Below are positions 5,827-9,783 of a DNA stretch of 9,783 nucleotides, piece after piece. How positions within the stretch are numbered: the first letter of the stretch is position 1; each line of letters starts with the position of its first letter. The notes under the pieces are model-generated. The model was given only the letters and a program-made list of their open reading frames with translations, made no database searches and had not been told where the DNA came from. Source of the DNA: an uncultured Nostocoides sp. Its GTDB lineage: Bacteria; Actinomycetota; Actinomycetes; Actinomycetales; Dermatophilaceae. Made by a program: the position numbers and the translations under genes. The DNA lies in assembly GCA_936931335.1 (NCBI GenBank), contig CAKZIH010000354.1, forward strand, positions 1 through 9,783, read 5' to 3'.

Positions 5827-6804
5827 TCAGGGGATGAGCAGCAGTTTGCCCGTGGTCGCCCGTCCCTCGAGCGCCCGGTATGCCGCGGCCGCCTCCGCCA
5901 ACGGCCAGGTGCCCCCGATCTCGACCTCCAGCGAACCGTCCGCGACGGCGCCGAGGATCTCGCCCGCCCGCCACCCGAGCTCGCGACGATCCTGCGTGTA
6001 GTGCGCGAGGGTGGGGCGGGTGAGGAAGAGCGAACCGGCCGGGTTCAGCCGCTGCACATCGAAGGGCGGCACCTGCCCGCTCGCCGCACCGAAGAGCGCC
6101 AGCGTCCCCCGCGTCCGCAGGCTGGCCAGGGAGGCCTCGAAGGTGTCCTTGCCGACCCCGTCGTAGGCCACGTGGACACCCGCGCCGCCGGTTGCCTCCC
6201 GCACCGCCGCGGCCAGGTCGTCGACCTGGCGGTAGTCGATGAGCTCGGCGGCCCCAAGGCGTTCGGCGATGGCCAGCTTCTCCGCGCTGCCGGCCGTGGC
6301 GATCACCCGCCCACCCTTGGCCCGGATGAGCTGCACGAGCAGTTGCCCGACGCCGCCCGCGGCGGCATGCACCAGGCAGTCGTCGCCGGGCTGCACGGCA
6401 TACGTGGAGTTGACCAAGTAGTGCGCGGTCATCCCCTGCAGCATCGCGGCCGCAGCGAGCTTGAGGTCGAGGCCATCGGGGACGGCCACCAGCTTGTCCG
6501 CCGGCAGATTGACCAGCGTGGCCGCGCTTGCGGGCAGTGAGGCCCAGGCGACCCGATCGCCTACGGACAGTGCGCTATCGGGGCCGACGGCGACGACCTC
6601 ACCGGCGCCCTCCGAGCCCAGGGTGAAGGGTGTGGGGATGGGATAGATCCCCTCCCGCTGGTAGACATCGATGAAGTTGACGCCGGCCGCAGCCACCCGC
6701 ACCTGCACCTGGCCGGCCTGCGGGTCAGCCAGCTCGATCTCCTCGACCGCCAGGACCTCGGGGCCACCGTTCTCGCGTACGCGCAGCGCGCTCGTCGTCG
6801 TCAT
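5827..6804 (-). CDS. qor: NADPH:quinone reductase, Qor-type MDR family
   Basis: This 325-aa protein matches the length and layout of E. coli Qor (327 aa). It opens with 'LRVRENGGPEVLAVEEIELADPQ' and has the quinone-oxidoreductase segment 'GVNFIDVYQREGIYPIPTPFTLGSEGAGEV' at residues 41-70. The nucleotide-binding fold carries 'HAAAGGVGQLLVQL' at 146-159 (AAxGGVG type, usual for NADPH). 'YDGVGKDTFEASLASLRTRGTLALFG' and the C-terminal 'RATTGKLLLIP' also fit. It lacks the catalytic-zinc cysteine and histidine of alcohol dehydrogenases, as expected of this branch. The predicted role is cytosolic NADPH-dependent reduction of quinones or related electrophiles; the true substrate cannot be read. ATG 6804 is the first start that fits the family N-terminus. 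No good ribosome site precedes it. It diverges from pcrA across a 128-bp gap. Confidence 0.93.
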   Translation of the reverse strand: MTTTSALRVRENGGPEVLAVEEIELADPQAGQVQVRVAAAGVNFIDVYQREGIYPIPTPFTLGSEGAGEVVAVGPDSALSVGDRVAWASLPASAATLVNLPADKLVAVPDGLDLKLAAAAMLQGMTAHYLVNSTYAVQPGDDCLVHAAAGGVGQLLVQLIRAKGGRVIATAGSAEKLAIAERLGAAELIDYRQVDDLAAAVREATGGAGVHVAYDGVGKDTFEASLASLRTRGTLALFGAASGQVPPFDVQRLNPAGSLFLTRPTLAHYTQDRRELGWRAGEILGAVADGSLEVEIGGTWPLAEAAAAYRALEGRATTGKLLLIP

Positions 6805-6916
6805 GCCCGACAGCCTGCCAGGCACCCGGCTCGGATGCGTCCGGGATCGCCTAGCGGCGTCCGACCGACGCGGCGCCGTCGTCGTGCCGGACATGGGGAA
6901 TGTCGGTGGCCCCACG

Positions 6917-6922
6917 TAGGCT
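6917..6922 (+). promoter_or_regulatory. candidate -10 box (TAGGCT) for pcrA
   Basis: TAGGCT fits the TAnnnT -10 pattern and ends ten bases before ATG 6933. Transcription would then start only a few bases before that codon, which would exclude the in-frame ATG at 6900 as the used start. No convincing -35 box is seen. Confidence 0.4.
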
Positions 6923-6932
6923 GGACAGCCTG

Positions 6933-9389
6933 ATGAGCACCCTTTTCGATGCCGCCCCCGAGTGGTCCGGCGGCGATGTCGACGCCGCCGGCATACCGAC
7001 CTGGGCGATGACCCAGGAGGGGCCTGCGCGCGCCCATACCGGTGCGGATCGCGCCGCCGCGTCCGAGCGCGCTGACGCGCGCCGGGCACCATCAGTTCCA
7101 CGCCGGGCCAATGACCCCGAGGCGCTGCTGTCCGCCCTCAACCCGCAGCAGCGGGAGGCGGTGACCCACGAGGGTCCGCCGCTGCTCATCGTCGCGGGGG
7201 CGGGTTCGGGCAAGACCCGGGTGTTGGCCCACCGCATCGCCTACCTGCTTGAGCACCGCGGGGTCCAGCCCGGTCAGGTGCTGGCGATCACTTTCACCAA
7301 CAAGGCCGCCGCCGAGATGCGCGAGCGCGTCGAGGGGCTCATCGGCCCCCGGTCCAAGGCGATGTGGGTGATGACCTTCCACTCCGCGTGCGTGCGGATC
7401 CTGCGGCGCGAGGCGGGCAAGGTCGGTCTGCGGTCCAATTTCTCCATCTATGACGCGGCGGACAGTCAGCGGCTGATGGCCCTGGTGCTGCGCGATATGG
7501 ACCTGGACCCCAAGCGTTACAACCCGCGCTCCTTCGGCCACCAGATTAGCAACCTCAAGAACGAGCTGGTCGACGAGGAGACCTACGCCGCCCGGGTGGG
7601 CAATGAGGAGACCGGGACCCAGCAGGAGCGGCTGGTTGCGGACGCTTACACGGCATACCAGCGGCGGCTGCGGCAGGCGAATGCGCTGGACTTCGACGAC
7701 CTGATCATGACCACGGTCAACATCTTGCAGGCCTTCCCCGATGTGGCCGAGCATTACCGTCGCCGCTTCCGGCACCTGCTGGTCGACGAATATCAGGACA
7801 CCAACCACGCCCAATATGTGCTGGTCCGCGAGCTCGTCGGCGGCGCGGGGGCGACCGGTCGCACCCCGGACAGCGATAACGGTGAGCCGCGGGTGCCGCC
7901 CGCCGAGCTGGTCGTTGTCGGGGACGCCGATCAGTCGATCTATGCCTTCCGCGGCGCGACGATCCGCAATATCGAGGAGTTCGAGGAGGACTATCCGCAG
8001 GCGCGGGTGATCCTGCTGGAGCAGAACTATCGCTCGACGCAGACCATCCTCAAGGCCGCGAATGCGGTGATCGCCGGCAACTCCAGCCGCCGGGAAAAGA
8101 ATCTCTGGTCCGAGGCCGGCGATGGCGCGCCCATTCACGGGTATGTCGGCGACTCTGAGCACGACGAGGCGGCCTTCGTCGCCAAGCGCATCGACAGCCT
8201 CAGTGACGAGCACGGCGTGCAACCCAAGGATGTCGCGGTCTTCTATCGCACCAATGCCCAGTCGCGGGCGATCGAAGAGGTGTTCGTCCGGGTCGGGCTG
8301 CCCTACAAGGTGGTCGGGGGGACGCGCTTTTATGAGCGCAAGGAGATCAAGGACGCGCTGGCCTATCTGCGCGTGCTGGCCAACCCGCAGGACACGATCA
8401 ACCTGCGCCGGATCCTCAATGTGCCCAAGCGGGGGATCGGCGATCGTGCCGAGGCGTGTGTGGCCGCGCTCGCCGAACGCGAACGGATCCCGTTTGTCGC
8501 CGCGCTGGGCCGGGCCGCCGATGCCCCGGGCATCGCCACCCGGTCGGTGACTGCGATCGAGGGGTTCACCCGGCTGCTGGAGGGGCTGCGCGAGGTCAAG
8601 GACGCCGAGTCCGGGGTCGCCGACCTGCTGGAGGCGGTGCTCGAACGCTCCGGTTATGTCGCGGAGTTGCGCGCCAGCCACGACCCGCAGGACGAGACCC
8701 GCCTCGAGAATCTGCGCGAAATCATCACTGTGGCAAAGGAATTCGACGAGGTCCGAGTGGAGACCGGCGAGGTCATCTCGCTCGACGACTTCCTTGAACA
8801 GGTCTCGCTGGTGGCCGATGCCGACGAGATCCCGGACGCCGAGGATGCCGGCGGCGTGGTCACGCTGATGACCCTGCATACGGCCAAGGGGCTGGAGTTC
8901 CCGGTCGTCTTCCTCACCGGTATGGAGGATGGCACCTTCCCCCACCTGCGCAGCCTGGGTGACCCGGTGGAGTTGGAGGAGGAGCGTCGTCTGGCGTATG
9001 TCGGGATCACCCGCGCCCGGGAGCGCCTGCACGTCTCGCGCGCCACGGTGCGCTCGGCCTGGGGATCGCCGCAGTACAACCCGGCCTCGCGCTTCCTGGA
9101 CGAGATCCCGGCGGAACTCGTGGACTGGGAGCGCCTCGGCGACGGCCCCTCCCGCGGCACCCGGGCGCCTTCACTCGCGCGGTTGGCTGCTCGGCCGGGG
9201 GTGAAGTCCCCCGGCACCCGCCCGCTGCTCGCGCTCAAGGTCGGCGACCGCGTCAGCCACGACTCCTTCGGCCTCGGCTCGGTGATCCGCCTGGAGGGCT
9301 CCGGCGACCGCACCCAGGTCCACGTGGACTTCGGCGACTCCGGCGTCAAGCGCCTGCTGCTGCGCTACGCCCCTCTCGAGAAGCTCTAA
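6933..9389 (+). CDS. pcrA: ATP-dependent DNA helicase PcrA/UvrD1 (SF1A)
   Basis: This 818-aa protein is a 3'-5' superfamily 1A helicase that unwinds DNA in nucleotide-excision repair, replication restart and removal of recombinase or RNA polymerase. All helicase motifs are present: Walker A 'GAGSGKT' (89-95), 'TFTNKAA', Walker B 'DEYQDTN' (285-291), 'GDADQSIYAFRGA' (330-342), 'EQNYRST' (363-369), 'TLHTAKGLEFPVVFLTG' (from 647) and 'YVGITRARERLH' (from 689). The last 50 residues ('KVGDRVSHDSFGLGSVIRL' to the end) form the Tudor-like RNA-polymerase-binding domain typical of PcrA. An acidic/alanine-rich stretch of about 60 residues precedes the helicase core, as in other actinobacteria. I chose ATG 6933 because 'MSTLFD' matches the usual N-terminus of actinobacterial homologues and a -10-like box lies just upstream; ATG 6900 would add 11 residues. 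Confidence 0.97.
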   Translation: MSTLFDAAPEWSGGDVDAAGIPTWAMTQEGPARAHTGADRAAASERADARRAPSVPRRANDPEALLSALNPQQREAVTHEGPPLLIVAGAGSGKTRVLAHRIAYLLEHRGVQPGQVLAITFTNKAAAEMRERVEGLIGPRSKAMWVMTFHSACVRILRREAGKVGLRSNFSIYDAADSQRLMALVLRDMDLDPKRYNPRSFGHQISNLKNELVDEETYAARVGNEETGTQQERLVADAYTAYQRRLRQANALDFDDLIMTTVNILQAFPDVAEHYRRRFRHLLVDEYQDTNHAQYVLVRELVGGAGATGRTPDSDNGEPRVPPAELVVVGDADQSIYAFRGATIRNIEEFEEDYPQARVILLEQNYRSTQTILKAANAVIAGNSSRREKNLWSEAGDGAPIHGYVGDSEHDEAAFVAKRIDSLSDEHGVQPKDVAVFYRTNAQSRAIEEVFVRVGLPYKVVGGTRFYERKEIKDALAYLRVLANPQDTINLRRILNVPKRGIGDRAEACVAALAERERIPFVAALGRAADAPGIATRSVTAIEGFTRLLEGLREVKDAESGVADLLEAVLERSGYVAELRASHDPQDETRLENLREIITVAKEFDEVRVETGEVISLDDFLEQVSLVADADEIPDAEDAGGVVTLMTLHTAKGLEFPVVFLTGMEDGTFPHLRSLGDPVELEEERRLAYVGITRARERLHVSRATVRSAWGSPQYNPASRFLDEIPAELVDWERLGDGPSRGTRAPSLARLAARPGVKSPGTRPLLALKVGDRVSHDSFGLGSVIRLEGSGDRTQVHVDFGDSGVKRLLLRYAPLEKL

Positions 9390-9416
9390 CCCGCCAGCGG
9401 CCAGGCCCGGGGAACG

Positions 9417-9742
9417 TCAGAACTTGACGTGACGGGCGGTGAGCCAGGGCTTGGGGTCGATGGGGTCGCCGCCCTCGGGGTGGATCTCCAGGTGCAGGTG
9501 GGGGCCGGTGGAGTGGCCGGTGTTGCCGGACTTGCCGACATAGGTGCCGGGGGCGACGTGCTGACCGGCCTTCACCGCGAGCTCAGACATATGCGCGAAG
9601 TACGAAATGGTGCCGTCCCAGTAGCGGATCTCGACCTTCTGGCCGTACCCGCCGGCCCACTCGGCCTTGGTGACCACACCGGTGGACATGGCGCGCAGGG
9701 GAGTGCCCACGACCGCGCCGAAGTCCAGGCCGGCGTGCAGGC
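9417..9742 (-). CDS. M23/LytM-family metallopeptidase, C-terminal fragment (5' end missing)
   Basis: About 107 C-terminal residues of an extracellular zinc endopeptidase that cuts peptidoglycan cross-bridges or stems. The zinc-site motifs are intact: 'HAGLD' (His codon 9735-9737, Asp codon 9723-9725), the central 'YFAHMSE' histidine and 'GPHLHLEI' near the end. 'GTPLRAMSTGVV', 'GQHVAPGTYVGKSGNTG' and 'GGDPIDPKPWL' are standard M23 (lysostaphin-type) elements. The signal peptide and any N-terminal domains lie beyond the contig. A GTG at 9710 opens the frame but sits inside the domain, after the first zinc motif, and is not the real start. Upstream of 9742 the frame runs into adapter sequence that would encode a false '...SLHDALPI' peptide. 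The gene converges on pcrA with 27 bases between them and no obvious terminator. Confidence 0.92.
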
Positions 9743-9783
9743 AGATCGGAAGAGCGTCGTGTAGGGAAAGAGTGTAGATCTCG
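9743..9783. other. Illumina sequencing adapter, not genomic DNA
   Basis: The last 41 bases begin AGATCGGAAGAGCGTCGTGT and continue as the reverse complement of the Illumina TruSeq universal adapter. Translated on the plus strand it gives the well-known artefact peptide 'DRKSVV', and on the minus strand 'SLHDALPI'. The bases should be trimmed. Any protein prediction crossing 9743 is chimeric. Confidence 0.98.

Noticed and set aside
6900..6932. ATG 6900 as the pcrA start
   Set aside because: It would put a -10-like TAGGCT inside the coding region and add residues that I do not expect before the usual 'MSTLFD' beginning. It is not fully excluded.
7092..9032. Long open frame antisense to pcrA (646 codons)
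   Set aside because: It lies wholly inside a helicase gene with every motif intact. Long antisense frames are expected at this GC content, and its translation resembles no family.
9429..9764. Plus-strand frame ending in 'DRKSVV'
   Set aside because: It is antisense to the M23 peptidase and its end is encoded by adapter sequence.

Overview
This looks like a small, complete assembly contig from a high-GC actinobacterium, probably a member of the Micrococcales. The evidence is strong G/C preference at third codon positions, GTG starts and TAnnnT-type -10 boxes set directly before genes. An actinobacterial-type PcrA/UvrD1 helicase and a PspC-domain histidine kinase point the same way. I cannot fix the genus. 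Both ends cut through genes, and the last 41 bases (9743-9783) are Illumina adapter sequence, not genome.

Layout. At 3-1432 (+) lie the C-terminal part of a GT4-like glycosyltransferase and a translationally coupled NUDIX hydrolase. At 1456-5147 is a divergent envelope-stress signalling locus. On the minus strand it carries a PspC/LiaF-like membrane protein followed by a coupled 95-aa two-helix membrane protein. On the plus strand it carries a PspC-domain intramembrane-sensing histidine kinase and a NarL/LuxR-type response regulator. The 124-bp divergent spacer contains an 8-bp-arm inverted repeat. At 5148-5405 is a non-coding gap with a striking 20-bp-period repeat array that switches orientation at a perfect hairpin. 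Then come a small four-helix membrane protein (5406-5786, +), a Qor-type NADPH:quinone reductase (5827-6804, -), the housekeeping helicase PcrA (6933-9389, +) and a 5'-truncated M23/LytM metallopeptidase (9417-9742, -).

How the genes fit together. The central locus resembles three-component systems of the LiaFSR class (known in corynebacteria as EsrISR). In these a membrane inhibitor with a LiaF-like C-terminal domain restrains an intramembrane-sensing kinase, which signals to a LuxR-family regulator. Here the PspC domain occurs in both the putative inhibitor and the kinase. The other genes look like ordinary chromosomal genes without shared function. I see no mobile element, phage gene, CRISPR, rRNA or tRNA. 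The least explained structure is the repeat array at 5183-5350.
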